Position numbers and translations under genes: made by a program. Below, piece after piece: positions 15,169 to 25,401 of a stretch of 64,000 bases of DNA. Where the stretch lies: NCBI RefSeq assembly GCF_037890675.1, contig NZ_CP149574.1, positions 4,750,874-4,814,873 on the forward strand. Direction: 5' to 3'. The stretch's first letter is position 1. Each line of letters starts with the position of its first letter. This stretch comes from Methylovirgula sp. 4M-Z18 (GTDB lineage Bacteria; Pseudomonadota; Alphaproteobacteria; Rhizobiales; Beijerinckiaceae). The notes beneath the pieces are model-generated. The model was not told the origin of the DNA and did not search any database. It was given only the letters and a program-made list of their open reading frames with translations.

Positions 15169-16152
15169 ATGAAGAAACTGGTTCCTTCGATGCTTGTGCT
15201 CATGGGGCTGGCGGCGGGCGCCGCCCATGCGGCGGACAAAGTCACCCTGCAGCTCAAATGGGTCACGCAGGCGCAATTCGCCGGTTATTATGTCGCCAAG
15301 GACAAGGGCTTCTACAAAGACGCCGGCCTCGACGTGACCATCAAGCCCGGCGGGCCGGATGTCGCGCCGCCGCAGGTGATCGCCGGAGGCGGCGCCGACG
15401 TGGTAGTGGATTGGATGCCGTCCGCGCTCGCCTCGCGCGAGAAGGGCGTGCCGCTCGTCAATATCGCACAGCCGTTCAAGCGCTCCGGCATGGAGCTGAC
15501 CTGCCGCGCCGAGACCGGCATCAAGGCGCCCGCCGATCTGAAAGGCCGCACCCTCGGCGTGTGGTTCGGCGGCAACGAATATCCGTTCCTGTCCTGGATG
15601 TCGAAGCTCGGCCTCAAGACCGATGGTTCCGCCGCCGGCGTGAAAGTGCTGAAACAGGGCTTCAACGTCGATCCGATCTTGCAGAAGCAGGCGGATTGCA
15701 TTTCGACCATGACCTACAACGAATATTGGCAGATCATCGACGGCGGCATCCCGGCCGACAAGCTCGTCGTCTTCAAATACGAAGACCAGGGCGTCGCCAC
15801 CTTGGAAGACGGCCTCTATGTGATGGAGGACAAGCTCAAGGATCCGGCCTTCGTCGACAAAATGGCCCGCTTCGTCAAAGCCTCGATGAAGGGCTGGACC
15901 TGGGCGCGCGAGCACGAGAAGGAAGCCGCGCAAATCGTGTTGGACAACGATTCCACCGGCGCCCAGACCGAGAAGCACCAGGTGCGCATGATGAGCGAAA
16001 TCAACAAGCTCACCGCCGGCAGCACCGGCGCGTTGGACAAGGCCGATTACGAGCGCACCGTGAAGATCCTGCTCGCCGGCTCGTCCGACCCGGTGATCTC
16101 GAAAGAGCCGACGGGTGCCTGGACAAGCGCCGTAACGGATAAGATGAAGTAG
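15169..16152 (+). CDS. ABC substrate-binding protein, NMT1/THI5-like
   Basis: A 327-residue periplasmic binding protein with a Sec signal peptide (cleavage near AAHA-ADKV, about residue 22) and the NMT1/THI5 fold text KWVTQAQFAGYYVAKDKGFYKDAGLDVTIKPGG. The family binds hydroxymethylpyrimidine (ThiY), riboflavin precursors and other heterocycles, which fits a pyrimidine ligand. ATG 15169 lies 7 nt after GGGGAGA. It is the last gene of the pyrimidine operon; a strong hairpin follows. Confidence 0.92.
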   Translation: MKKLVPSMLVLMGLAAGAAHAADKVTLQLKWVTQAQFAGYYVAKDKGFYKDAGLDVTIKPGGPDVAPPQVIAGGGADVVVDWMPSALASREKGVPLVNIAQPFKRSGMELTCRAETGIKAPADLKGRTLGVWFGGNEYPFLSWMSKLGLKTDGSAAGVKVLKQGFNVDPILQKQADCISTMTYNEYWQIIDGGIPADKLVVFKYEDQGVATLEDGLYVMEDKLKDPAFVDKMARFVKASMKGWTWAREHEKEAAQIVLDNDSTGAQTEKHQVRMMSEINKLTAGSTGALDKADYERTVKILLAGSSDPVISKEPTGAWTSAVTDKMK

Positions 16153-16168
16153 CGAGTGATGAGAGCCG

Positions 16169-16205
16169 CTCCCCTCTCCCACAGTTTCACTGTGGGAGAG
16201 GGGAG
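16169..16205. terminator. 16-bp hairpin between convergent genes
   Basis: Arms 16169-16184 and 16190-16205 are perfect complements around a TTTCA loop (arm CTCCCCTCTCCCACAG). It lies between the convergent binding-protein gene and dadA and could end transcription from both sides, although no T-run follows. It resembles the 957-987 hairpin and may equally be a repeat. Confidence 0.65.
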
Positions 16206-16230
16206 ATCTCGTCAATGCGCGGTCTTCATT

Positions 16231-17484
16231 TTACGCGTAGCGGTCGATGCTCAAACCTTCCGTATCGATCGCGGTCTTGTTGCCCACCATCCAGTCGCTG
16301 AGCAACCGGCCGGTGCCGGTCGCCATGGTCCAGCCGAGCGTGCCGTGGCCGGTGGCGAGCCAGAGATTGTTGTAGCGGGTCGGGCCGATGATCGGCGTGC
16401 CGTCCGGTGTCATCGGCCGCAAGCCGGTCCAGAACGAGGCTGCCGTCACGTCGCCGCCCTTGGGGAAGAGATCGGTGACGACGAATTCCAGCGTCTTGCG
16501 CCGCTCGTCGTTCAATTGCAGATCGAAGCCGGACAATTGCGCCGTGCCGCCGACCCGGATGCGGTCGCCGAGCCGCGTCACCGCCACTTTGTGCGTCTCG
16601 TCCATGATGGTCGATTCCGGCGACTTGCTGGCGTCCGTGATCGGCACTGTGATGGAGAAGCCCTTCACCGGATAGACCGGAATGCGCAGGCCCAGCGGCT
16701 TCAACATGGCGGTGGAATAGGAGCCGAGCGCTAGCAAGTATTTGTCGGCCTGGATCGCACCTTGATCGGTCGCGATGGAGGTCACGCCGCTCGCGTCCGT
16801 GACGATGCCGCGGATCGCGGTGCCGAAGCGGAACTGCACGCCAAGCCCCTTGGCAAGCTCGGCGAGCGTGTTGGTGAACTTGAAGCAATCGCCGGTCTCG
16901 TCGCCAGGCAGGCGCAAGGCGCCAACGAACTTTTCCTTCACCTCGGCAAGCGCCGGCTCATATTGCAGATAGCCGGCCCGGTCGAGCACCTGATAGGGCA
17001 CGTTGTACTGTTTGAGGATCTCGACATCCTTGCCGATGCCGTCGAGCTGCTTTTGCGTGCGGAACAATTGCAAGGTGCCCTGCGCGCGGTCGTCATATTG
17101 GATCCCGGTCTCGGCGCGTAGCTCTTTGAGACAATCGCGGCTGTATTCAGCGACGCGCACCATGCGCGCCTTGTTGATCTTGTAGGCGCCCTCGGTGCAA
17201 TTGCGCAGCATGGCGAGGCCCCACAGCCACATGGCCGGGTCGAGCATTGGCTTGATCACCAGCGGGCTGTGGTTCATCAGAAGCCACTTGATCGCCTTGA
17301 TCGGCACGCCCGGCCCGGCCCAGGGCGCGGAATAGCCGGGCGAGACCTGCGCGGCATTGGCAAAGCTCGTCTCGAGCGCGGGGCCCGGCCGCCGGTCGAG
17401 TACCGTCACCTCGTGGCCGGCCCTGGCCAGGTAATAAGCCGCCGTCGTACCGATCACACCGCTGCCGAGAATCGCGATTTTCAT
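16231..17484 (-). CDS. dadA: D-amino acid dehydrogenase small subunit
   Basis: A 417-residue FAD-dependent DAO-fold oxidoreductase. The N-terminal dinucleotide motif is [28 protein letters not shown]; the C-terminus has [19 protein letters not shown] and [19 protein letters not shown], which are DadA signatures. It deaminates D-amino acids (classically D-alanine) to 2-oxo acids and passes electrons to the respiratory chain at the inner membrane. Length and start (ATG 17484) match the family. No racemase (dadX) gene is next to it. Confidence 0.95.
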   Translation of the reverse strand: MKIAILGSGVIGTTAAYYLARAGHEVTVLDRRPGPALETSFANAAQVSPGYSAPWAGPGVPIKAIKWLLMNHSPLVIKPMLDPAMWLWGLAMLRNCTEGAYKINKARMVRVAEYSRDCLKELRAETGIQYDDRAQGTLQLFRTQKQLDGIGKDVEILKQYNVPYQVLDRAGYLQYEPALAEVKEKFVGALRLPGDETGDCFKFTNTLAELAKGLGVQFRFGTAIRGIVTDASGVTSIATDQGAIQADKYLLALGSYSTAMLKPLGLRIPVYPVKGFSITVPITDASKSPESTIMDETHKVAVTRLGDRIRVGGTAQLSGFDLQLNDERRKTLEFVVTDLFPKGGDVTAASFWTGLRPMTPDGTPIIGPTRYNNLWLATGHGTLGWTMATGTGRLLSDWMVGNKTAIDTEGLSIDRYA

Positions 17485-17610
17485 GAAGGGCCCCCTGACC
17501 TCAAGCGCTTATTAAGCCTCTTGCGCAGGCTGGCGCAAGTCCGGGCGTGTGCGGCACCTTGCCCACGGGACCGAAGCTTGTAGTGTGTTGTTGCACCAGT
17601 GGAGGCCGCC

Positions 17611-18693
17611 ATGTTCAAACGTTTGTTCACGCCTGAGCGGGCCTTCAGAATTGCGATGTGGGCCGTTTCGCTGGCTTTCGCAGCATTTTTATTGGGCTTC
17701 GGCCAATTGGTGCTGGGCGATTTGCCCCTGACCGAGCAGGAGATCTCGGTCGAGCAATTTATCGATCCGGGTGCGCAGGCGCAGATCGATGCGGAGCGCG
17801 CCAAAGTCGCGGCACGGTCGACGGAAAATCAGGGAAAGAGCGATGCAGCCGGCGTGGCGCTCCAGACGATCGGCAAAGATTATACTTCCAAGCGCGAAGC
17901 TTTTGACAATTGGCTGGCAACGCGCGGCGTGACGGCAAACGCGAGCCAAGATCCGGAAGTGATCGCGCGCACGCAAGAACTTGACGGCCTGAACGATAAA
18001 GTTCGCAGCGCCGAGCGCGTGATGGACGGGCTCAATGTCGAGCGTGTCGCGATTGGAAAAGATCTCAGCGCGCTCGAACAGCGCCAGGAAATAATACGCG
18101 CGGCTGCCGAAGCCCTGGCGCAACACGCGCAATCCGTGCGGGACCTGAAAGTCTTTGGCCTGCGCTTGGCTTTCACCTTGCCGTTGCTGCTCCTCGCCTG
18201 CTGGTTCATCCTGAAAAAGCGGCAAAGCGCCTATTGGCCGTTGATGCGGGGCTTCGCGCTCTTCGCCTTTTATGCATTCTTCTTTGAGCTTGTCCCTTAT
18301 TTGCCGAGCTATGGCGGCTACGTCCGCTATGTGGTCGGCATTGTCTTCACCATCATCGCCAGCCATTATCTCATCAAATGGATGCAAGTTTATCTGGCCA
18401 AACGGGCCAGCGACGAACAGAAGGCCGAGGTCGAGCGCAAACAATCGATCAAATACGAGGACGCCTTGCGGAAAATGTCCGCCAATATCTGCCCCGGCTG
18501 CGAACGGCCGGTGGCGACGACGGGCGATGTACTGGCCAATTATTGCGTCCATTGCGGGATGCAATTGTTTGACACCTGCAAATCTTGCGATACCCGAAAA
18601 CTGGCCTTCTTCCGCTATTGTATGAAATGCGGCACACCGGCCGAAACGGCACCGGGAGCGCCCGCCTCCAGCGCGCAGCAGGCGCCAACCTAA
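17611..18693 (+). CDS. Membrane protein with coiled coil and double zinc ribbon
   Basis: A 360-residue protein of unrecognised family. In order: one membrane helix (about 14-36); a long charged helical segment (about 45-180, predicted coiled coil); three membrane helices (about 183-205, 215-240, 247-265); then a cytosolic tail with four CxxC pairs (CPGC, CVHC, CKSC, CMKC) that would fold as two zinc ribbons. The C-terminus is Ala/Pro-rich. ATG 17611 is chosen because GTGGAGG sits just before it. It stands alone upstream of obgE. The ribbons suggest binding of zinc and a protein or nucleic-acid partner; no function can be assigned. Confidence 0.75.
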   Translation: MFKRLFTPERAFRIAMWAVSLAFAAFLLGFGQLVLGDLPLTEQEISVEQFIDPGAQAQIDAERAKVAARSTENQGKSDAAGVALQTIGKDYTSKREAFDNWLATRGVTANASQDPEVIARTQELDGLNDKVRSAERVMDGLNVERVAIGKDLSALEQRQEIIRAAAEALAQHAQSVRDLKVFGLRLAFTLPLLLLACWFILKKRQSAYWPLMRGFALFAFYAFFFELVPYLPSYGGYVRYVVGIVFTIIASHYLIKWMQVYLAKRASDEQKAEVERKQSIKYEDALRKMSANICPGCERPVATTGDVLANYCVHCGMQLFDTCKSCDTRKLAFFRYCMKCGTPAETAPGAPASSAQQAPT

Positions 18694-18786
18694 CCGTCGT
18701 AACTTCACTGGGACCGCGGCCTTGCGAGGGCGCAGTCCCGGTCGGCCCGTAACGGATTTCTTGCGCTTTCCCCGAGACTTCTCTAG

Positions 18787-19866
<1,080 letters not shown>

Positions 19867-19884
19867 GGCGAATCGAGGCTGGAT

Positions 19885-20301
19885 ATGACCCGATTAAAAG
19901 ATCTTCTGCCGAAGGGTCCCCCGTGGCTAGACCAAATAAATTGCCGCACTTCTTCCTATAAACGCGATGAAATTCCTCAAATAACTAAGTATTGGTGCTA
20001 CATTTGTAGCACGATAAACGCGATCTTATTTTTACTGAGCGTAGCGCTTGCAAGACACATTGAAACGCCAAAAGTGATATTTGGCGCGTTTCTCATTATG
20101 ATGCCACTAAGCCCATTTCTTTGGAGTTCTTCTCTATACGAGCGGCCTTTTTGGGCGCGACGTCTACAAGAATTAAGAGACAAAACGCCTGATGGTATGC
20201 TGGGTCCTACATTTGATTGGATCTTGCTGTGCGTTTTCTTCAGCCTCGTCATTTTTGCCGTCCTTGTTGATTTCGTGCTCCCGTTCGACGCTCCCCCATG
20301 A
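19885..20301 (+). CDS. Small AT-rich membrane protein between obgE and proB
   Basis: A 138-residue hypothetical with three likely membrane helices (about 40-57, 64-80 and 111-132) and a soluble N-terminus containing two cysteines near the first helix. I do not recognise a family. Base composition is far from its neighbours: the line 19981-20040 has 21 G/C of 60 (35%), whereas obgE and proB are well above 60%. Its stop overlaps the proB start in an ATGA, so it is translated within the same operon. It looks like a late insertion into a conserved block. Confidence 0.6.
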   Translation: MTRLKDLLPKGPPWLDQINCRTSSYKRDEIPQITKYWCYICSTINAILFLLSVALARHIETPKVIFGAFLIMMPLSPFLWSSSLYERPFWARRLQELRDKTPDGMLGPTFDWILLCVFFSLVIFAVLVDFVLPFDAPP

Positions 20302-21425
20302 CCAAACTCCCCCGCCTCTCCTCCTTCCGCCGCATCGTCGTCAAAGTCGGCTCGTCACTCCTTGTCGATCGCGCCAAAGGCGCGTTGCGCGCCGCTTGGC
20401 TCGATGCCTTGGCCGACGATCTTGCCGGCCTGCATCGGGCCGGCGCCGACGTGCTTGTCGTGTCCTCCGGCGCCATCGCGCTCGGCCGCACTGTGCTCAA
20501 ATTTCCGCCCGGCGATCTCAAGCTCGAGGACAGCCAGGCCGCCGCCGCCGTCGGGCAGATTGCGCTCGCCAAGACCTGGGCCGAGGCGCTCGGCAGCCGC
20601 GGCATCACGGCCGGGCAGATTCTGCTGACCCTCGGCGACACCGAAGAGCGCCGGCGTTACCTGAACGCCCGTGCGACGCTCGCCCGCCTCATGGAGGCGC
20701 GTGCAGTTCCAGTAATCAACGAGAACGACACGGTCGCGACGAGCGAAATCCGCTATGGCGACAATGACCGGCTGGCCGCCCGCGTCGCCACCATGGCCTC
20801 GGCGGACCTGCTCATTCTGCTCTCCGACATCACCGGCCTGTACACGGCGCCGCCGCAGAGCGATCCCAATGCCAAGCTCATCCCGCTCGTGCCGCGCATC
20901 AGCGCCGAGATCGAGGCGATGGCGGGGGGCGCGGCCTCCGAATTGTCGCGCGGCGGCATGCGCACCAAGATTGAGGCAGGCAAGATCGCCGTCACCGGCG
21001 GCGCCCATATGGTCATCGCCGATGGCCGCGAGTTGCATTGCGTGCGGCGCATCGCCGACGGCGAGCCCTGTACCTGGTTCCTCACCCCGTCGAACCCCGT
21101 CACCGCCCGCAAGAAATGGATCGCCGGCTCGTTGGAGCCGCGCGGCACGTTGCATATCGACGCCGGCGCGGCGCGGGCGCTGCGCCAGGGCAAGAGCCTG
21201 CTGCCGGCCGGCGTCACCCGCATCGACGGCAGTTTCGCGCGCGGCGATTGCGTGACGATCCGCGACGCGTTGGGGCGCGAAATCGGCCGCGGCCTTGTCG
21301 CCTACGACGCGCTGCACGCCGAGCAGATCAAGGGGCGGCAAAGCCAGGAGATCGAAACGGTGCTGGGCTTTACCGGCCGCGCCGAGATGATTCACCGTGA
21401 CGACATGGTCCTCGCGGGTGAGTGA
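20298..21425 (+). CDS. proB: Glutamate 5-kinase
   Basis: A 375-residue enzyme that phosphorylates glutamate in the first step of proline synthesis. It has the amino acid kinase domain ([45 protein letters not shown]) and a C-terminal PUA domain ([13 protein letters not shown]... LVAYDA), the full-length architecture. ATG 20298 overlaps the upstream gene by four bases. It acts with ProA downstream. Feedback inhibition by proline is usual for the family. Confidence 0.96.
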   Translation: MTKLPRLSSFRRIVVKVGSSLLVDRAKGALRAAWLDALADDLAGLHRAGADVLVVSSGAIALGRTVLKFPPGDLKLEDSQAAAAVGQIALAKTWAEALGSRGITAGQILLTLGDTEERRRYLNARATLARLMEARAVPVINENDTVATSEIRYGDNDRLAARVATMASADLLILLSDITGLYTAPPQSDPNAKLIPLVPRISAEIEAMAGGAASELSRGGMRTKIEAGKIAVTGGAHMVIADGRELHCVRRIADGEPCTWFLTPSNPVTARKKWIAGSLEPRGTLHIDAGAARALRQGKSLLPAGVTRIDGSFARGDCVTIRDALGREIGRGLVAYDALHAEQIKGRQSQEIETVLGFTGRAEMIHRDDMVLAGE

Positions 21426-21427
21426 AT

Positions 21428-21549
21428 GGAGCGCGGCCTTCCAGGCCGCAGAAAAAGGCAGCCGGTAAGTTCAGATGCGTTTCCTCAGTCTCCATCCAAT
21501 CCCCGAACATCCCGGCGCCTCGTCATGCGGGCTGGAAGCCCGCGGTCCA
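21428..21549. repeat. Paired hairpin repeat of the CGCGGGCTTCCAGCCCGC type
   Basis: Two hairpins sit in opposite orientation: GCGGCCT/AGGCCGC (21433-21449, loop TCC) and GCGGGCT/AGCCCGC (21527-21543, loop GGA), with outer ends GGA and TCC. It is a REP-like pair filling the proB to next-gene gap. A single module of the same type (GGACCGCGAGCTTGCAGC...) lies at 25323-25344. Confidence 0.7.
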
Positions 21550-21569
21550 TTTACCTCTGGTCCGTTCGC

Positions 21570-22145
21570 ATGAGCCATTTCATCGTTCTCCTGGGGTCTT
21601 GCCTGAACCTGATCGGCACGTGGCGCTATTGTCGCGCCATCCTCGCCGGCCGGGTCCAGCCCAATCTCGTCACCTGGATCATGTGGGCGCTCGCGCCGCT
21701 GATCGGCGTTGCGGCGGAACTCTATTCCGGCGTCACCTGGGCGGTCCTGCCGGTCTTCATGGCCGGATTCGGGCCGCTCTGCGTCACGTGCGTCGCGCTA
21801 TTGACGCACCATTCCACCTGGGTGCCGCGGCCGCGCGACTATGCCTGCGGCGTTTTTTCCTTTCTGGCACTGATCCTGTGGCAGATCACCAAGGATCCCG
21901 ATATCGCCATCCTGTTCGCGGTGCTGAGCGACGGCGCAGCCCTGCTGCCGACCCTGTTCAAGACCTGGACCCATCCGGACAGTGAAACCCCCGTGCCCTT
22001 CGCCCTGGCGGTCTGCAGTTCGCTCAGCGCCTTGCCGGTGATCGAGCATTGGACTTTTGCGTCCCTTGCCTTTCCGCTCTATCTTATGACGGCCAACAGC
22101 ATCATGGTGCTCACCATCGAGCGGCGGCGTTTTTTGACGGTTTGA
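21570..22145 (+). CDS. PQ-loop-like membrane protein between proB and proA
   Basis: A 191-residue integral membrane protein with about six to seven helices. Two repeated segments resemble PQ-loop/SWEET-type repeats: [26 protein letters not shown] and [22 protein letters not shown], each a helix, a QP or LP turn, then W/T. The frame is open from 21426 directly behind the proB stop, but that stretch is repeat DNA; ATG 21570 is taken because the membrane segments begin there, although no good ribosome site is visible. Function is unknown; a small-solute carrier role is only suggested by the fold resemblance. Confidence 0.6.
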   Translation: MSHFIVLLGSCLNLIGTWRYCRAILAGRVQPNLVTWIMWALAPLIGVAAELYSGVTWAVLPVFMAGFGPLCVTCVALLTHHSTWVPRPRDYACGVFSFLALILWQITKDPDIAILFAVLSDGAALLPTLFKTWTHPDSETPVPFALAVCSSLSALPVIEHWTFASLAFPLYLMTANSIMVLTIERRRFLTV

Positions 22146-22156
22146 ACGGACATTTG

Positions 22157-23449
22157 ATGAGTGCGATCCTGAAGGCGGTTGAGCCGGATCACGACATCCA
22201 CGCCCTGATGCTCGGCCTCGGGCAGGCGGCGCGGAAAGCCGCGCGCGCCCTGAGCCTGGCGAGCGCCGACCAGAAGAACGCCGCGCTCATGGCCGCCGCC
22301 GCCGCCTTGCGCGCACGCGCACCCGAGATTCTCGCCGCCAATGCCCTTGATGTCGTCGACGCCAAGGCGCGCGGCACGGTCGGGTCCTTCATCGACCGGC
22401 TGACGCTCGATGCCGCGCGCATCGAGGCGATGGCGAATGGTGTCGAGGACATTGCCGCCTTGCCCGATCCCGTCGGCCGGGTGCTCGAAACCTTCACCCG
22501 CCCGAACGGGCTCGAGATCTCGCGCGTCGCGACGCCGCTCGGCGTGATCGGCGTGATCTACGAGAGCCGCCCGAATGTCACCGCCGATGCCGGCGCCCTG
22601 TGCCTGAAGGCCGGCAATGCCGCCATTCTGCGCGGCGGCTCGGAAAGCTTCCGCAGTTCCGGCGTCATTCACGCGTGCCTAGTCGATGGTCTGCGCCACG
22701 CGGGCCTGCCCGATGCCGCGATCAGCCGCGTGCCGGTGAGCGACCGCGCCGCCGTCGGCGAAATGCTCAAAGGCCTCGGCGGCACCCTTGACGTGATCGT
22801 GCCGCGCGGCGGCAAAAGCCTTGTCGCGCGCGTGCAGGACGAAGCGCGCGTGCCGGTTTTCGCGCATCTCGAAGGCATCGTGCATATTTTCGTCCATGCA
22901 GCGGCTGACCTCGAAAGAGCAAAAACCATCGTGCTCAATTCGAAACTGCGCCGCACCGGCATTTGCGGCGCGGCGGAAACCTTGCTTGTCGATCAGGCCT
23001 GTGCCGCAACGTGTCTCGCGCCTTTGGTCGGCATGCTGCTCGACGCCGGCTGCGGCGTACGTGGCGATGACGCGACGCGCCAGATCGATACGCGCGTCAC
23101 GCCGGCGGTGGAAGACGATTGGCGCACCGAATATCTCGACTCCATCATTTCCGTGAAAGTGGTGAATGGTTTGGACGGCGCGGTCGATCACATCGAGACC
23201 TATGGCTCGCATCACACCGATTGCATCGTGACCGAGGATCGCGCTGCGGCAGAAGCCTTTCTGCGCGAAGTGGATTCGGCCATCGTGCTGCACAACGCCT
23301 CGACGCAATTTGCTGATGGCGGTGAATTCGGCTTCGGCGCCGAAATCGGCATCGCCACTGGCCGCATGCACGCGCGCGGGCCGGTGGGCGTCGATCAATT
23401 GACCTCGTTCAAATACATGGTGCGCGGCACCGGACAGGTGCGCGGGTGA
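22157..23449 (+). CDS. proA: Gamma-glutamyl phosphate reductase
   Basis: A 430-residue NADPH-dependent aldehyde-dehydrogenase-fold enzyme that makes glutamate-5-semialdehyde from the ProB product. The nucleotide-binding and substrate text ([35 protein letters not shown]) and the catalytic Cys in [15 protein letters not shown] are present. The C-terminal motif [21 protein letters not shown] is intact. ATG 22157 sits 11 nt after the upstream stop. It shares the proB transcription unit. Confidence 0.96.
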   Translation: MSAILKAVEPDHDIHALMLGLGQAARKAARALSLASADQKNAALMAAAAALRARAPEILAANALDVVDAKARGTVGSFIDRLTLDAARIEAMANGVEDIAALPDPVGRVLETFTRPNGLEISRVATPLGVIGVIYESRPNVTADAGALCLKAGNAAILRGGSESFRSSGVIHACLVDGLRHAGLPDAAISRVPVSDRAAVGEMLKGLGGTLDVIVPRGGKSLVARVQDEARVPVFAHLEGIVHIFVHAAADLERAKTIVLNSKLRRTGICGAAETLLVDQACAATCLAPLVGMLLDAGCGVRGDDATRQIDTRVTPAVEDDWRTEYLDSIISVKVVNGLDGAVDHIETYGSHHTDCIVTEDRAAAEAFLREVDSAIVLHNASTQFADGGEFGFGAEIGIATGRMHARGPVGVDQLTSFKYMVRGTGQVRG

Positions 23450-23478
23450 GTGATTTTGCTGCGATGATGAAGCGCAAA

Positions 23479-23646
23479 CCCTTCTCCCCGCAAGCGGGGA
23501 GAAGGTGGCGCACGAAGTGCGACGGATGAGGGGCGCACGGATGAATTATCGCTGTCCGACAGCCACCGGCGCAAATCTCGCAACGTCGTGGCTGCCCCTC
23601 ATCCGTCCCTTCGGGACACCTTCCCCCCGCTTGCGGGGAGAAGGGT
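23479..23646. repeat. RIME-like paired repeat between proA and nadD
   Basis: The left module (23479-23533) begins CCCTTCTCCCCGCAAGCGGG and ends GGATGAGGGG. The right module (23595-23646) is an inverted version that begins CCCCTCATCCGT and ends GGGGAGAAGGGT. Each module has two small hairpins. The layout matches the rhizobial intergenic mosaic (RIME) style. It fills most of the proA-nadD gap. Confidence 0.8.
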
Positions 23647-23677
23647 CCGCGCGGCATCTTTTTTCACAATCCTTTTC

Positions 23678-24286
23678 ATGACCCTCCCCCGTCTTCCCGC
23701 CCACGCGCCCGGCATGCGCATCGGTCTTTTCGGCGGCTCGTTCAATCCGCCGCACGAGGGCCATCGGCTCGCTTCGCTCATCGCGCTGAAACGCCTCGGC
23801 CTCGACCGCGTGTGGTGGATGGTCACGCCCGGCAATCCGCTCAAGTCGAATGGCCACTTGCCTGCGCTTGCGGCGCGCGTGCAGGCCGCGAAGCTCGTGG
23901 CGAACCATCCGCGCATCGATGTCACCGGTTTTGAGGCGCAGATCGGCACGCGTTTCACCTACGACACGTTGTGTTGGCTGAAGCGTCATTGTCCGCAGGT
24001 CGATTTCGTCTGGCTCATGGGCGCCGACAATCTGCGGCAGTTTCATCGATGGCAGCATTGGCGCGAAATCGCCGCCCTCATCCCGATCGCCGTGATCGAC
24101 CGGCCCGATTCGACCCTGCGCGCAGGGGGCGGGCAGGCGGGCCATGTTTTGGCCCGCCACCGGCTCGACGAAAGCGACGCGATGTTGCTGCCCGGCCACG
24201 CCACCCCGGCTTTTGTCTTTTTGCACGGGCCGCGCTCGCCTTTGTCGTCGACAGCGCTGCGCGAAGCTGGCAAGGGACTCGCATAA
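23678..24286 (+). CDS. nadD: Nicotinate-nucleotide adenylyltransferase
   Basis: A 202-residue enzyme of NAD synthesis that adenylates nicotinate mononucleotide. The nucleotidyltransferase signature FGGSFNPPHEGH is at about residues 18-29, VDFVWLMGADNLRQFHRW lies centrally and the C-terminal SSTALRE motif stands for the usual ISST-R motif. ATG 23678 is the first start after the repeat. It is followed by rsfS and rlmH, the common order in this group. Confidence 0.95.
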   Translation: MTLPRLPAHAPGMRIGLFGGSFNPPHEGHRLASLIALKRLGLDRVWWMVTPGNPLKSNGHLPALAARVQAAKLVANHPRIDVTGFEAQIGTRFTYDTLCWLKRHCPQVDFVWLMGADNLRQFHRWQHWREIAALIPIAVIDRPDSTLRAGGGQAGHVLARHRLDESDAMLLPGHATPAFVFLHGPRSPLSSTALREAGKGLA

Positions 24287-24329
24287 CCTTTCGTGTCATT
24301 GAAACTTTAAGGTTTCGAGCCTACATTCT

Positions 24330-24349
24330 GAGTCGCGGGTTTGCGACTC
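24330..24349 (+). other. Small hairpin in the rsfS leader
   Basis: GAGTCGC (24330-24336) pairs with GCGACTC (24343-24349) around a 6-nt loop between nadD and rsfS. There is no T-tract; an mRNA-processing or minor repeat role is possible. Confidence 0.35.
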
Positions 24350-24400
24350 GCTAATTTGAGGATTGAAGCACTGTCCATCACGGTTCTTGACCGAGCGGGC

Positions 24401-24781
24401 ATGACGCCCTCTCAACCGGCCCCCAGCCATAGCCCTGCGGCCGGACTCATTGTGCGGAACATTCTGACGAGCCTCGACGACGCCAAGGCAGAAGACATCG
24501 TCACGATTGACCTCACCGGAAAAACCAGCCTCGCCGATACGATGCTCGTCGCCTCTGGCCGCTCCAACACCCATGTGGGCGCCATTGCCGACCGCGTCAT
24601 CAAGGCAGTCAAAGAGCAGGGCCTGCCCGCGCCACGCGTGGAAGGCGAACAGGCTTGCGACTGGGTGCTGGTGGATGCGGGCGACGTCATCGTCCATGTC
24701 TTCCGGCCCGAAGTGCGCCAGTTCTACAATCTGGAAAAGATGTGGGGCGGCGACCGGCCTGAAGAGACGCGCGCGCGGTAA
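24401..24781 (+). CDS. rsfS: Ribosomal silencing factor RsfS
   Basis: A 126-residue RsfS/Iojap protein that binds L14 on the 50S subunit and blocks subunit joining when nutrients fall. Family text is clear: IVTIDLTGKTSLADTMLVASGRSNTHVGAIAD, GEQACDWVLVDAGDVIVHVFRPEVRQFYNLEKMW. A short low-complexity N-terminus (MTPSQPAPSHSPA) is rhizobial-like. ATG 24401 was chosen over an in-frame start 60 nt upstream since the extra residues resemble no family member; the ribosome site is weak. Confidence 0.94.
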   Translation: MTPSQPAPSHSPAAGLIVRNILTSLDDAKAEDIVTIDLTGKTSLADTMLVASGRSNTHVGAIADRVIKAVKEQGLPAPRVEGEQACDWVLVDAGDVIVHVFRPEVRQFYNLEKMWGGDRPEETRAR

Positions 24782-24833
24782 TGCGGTAATGACGTGTGAA
24801 GTTCCCTTCATGCGTCGCAACTAAAGAGCTGGC

Positions 24834-25316
24834 GTGAAGCTATTGCTGATTGCAGTCGGGCGGCTGAAGGCCGGGCCCGAGCGGGAGTTGGTTTCGCGCT
24901 ATGCGGACCGGCTGCAGGGCATCGCCCGGAGCATCGGCCTTACCGGATTCGACATGCGCGAGATCGACGAATCCCGCGCGCGCCGGCCGGAGGACCGGAA
25001 AAGCGAGGAGGCGAAAGCGATCCGCGCGCTGGTGCCGCCCGGTGCCGTTCTGATGCTGCTCGACGAGCGCGGCAAAAATATTTCCAGCGAAGATTTCGCC
25101 GCGCGCATCGGCCAGGAGCGCGACCGGGGCGCCCCGGCACTGGCGCTGGTGATCGGCGGGCCCGACGGGCTCGATCCGGATTTGCGCCAATCCGCCCAAG
25201 CCGTCCTCGCCTTCGGCGCCATGACCTGGCCGCATCAGATCGTGCGGGTGCTGGCGGCGGAACAACTCTATCGCACTGCAACGATTCTGGCAGGGCATCC
25301 GTATCATCGGGTGTGA
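24834..25316 (+). CDS. rlmH: 23S rRNA (pseudouridine1915-N3)-methyltransferase
   Basis: A 160-residue SPOUT methyltransferase that modifies helix 69 of 23S rRNA. The knotted C-terminal fold shows in LALVIGGPDGLDPDLR and MTWPHQIVRVLAAEQLYRTATILAGHPYHRV, which carry the SAM-binding and catalytic His/Arg regions. It starts at GTG 24834 (MKLLLIAVGRLKAGPE). It forms a nadD-rsfS-rlmH unit. Confidence 0.96.
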   Translation: MKLLLIAVGRLKAGPERELVSRYADRLQGIARSIGLTGFDMREIDESRARRPEDRKSEEAKAIRALVPPGAVLMLLDERGKNISSEDFAARIGQERDRGAPALALVIGGPDGLDPDLRQSAQAVLAFGAMTWPHQIVRVLAAEQLYRTATILAGHPYHRV

Positions 25317-25322
25317 TGATCT

Positions 25323-25344
25323 GGACCGCGAGCTTGCAGCTCGC
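25323..25344. repeat. Single REP-like hairpin after rlmH
   Basis: GCGAGCT (25328-25334) pairs with AGCTCGC (25338-25344) around TGC, preceded by GGACC. It is one module of the same family as the pair at 21428-21549 and may end the rlmH transcript. Confidence 0.55.
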
Positions 25345-25401
25345 CTAAAAGGGCGAGACAACATTATAAATGTTAACTAGCTTCGTCGGCGAACCTGCCC
25401 C

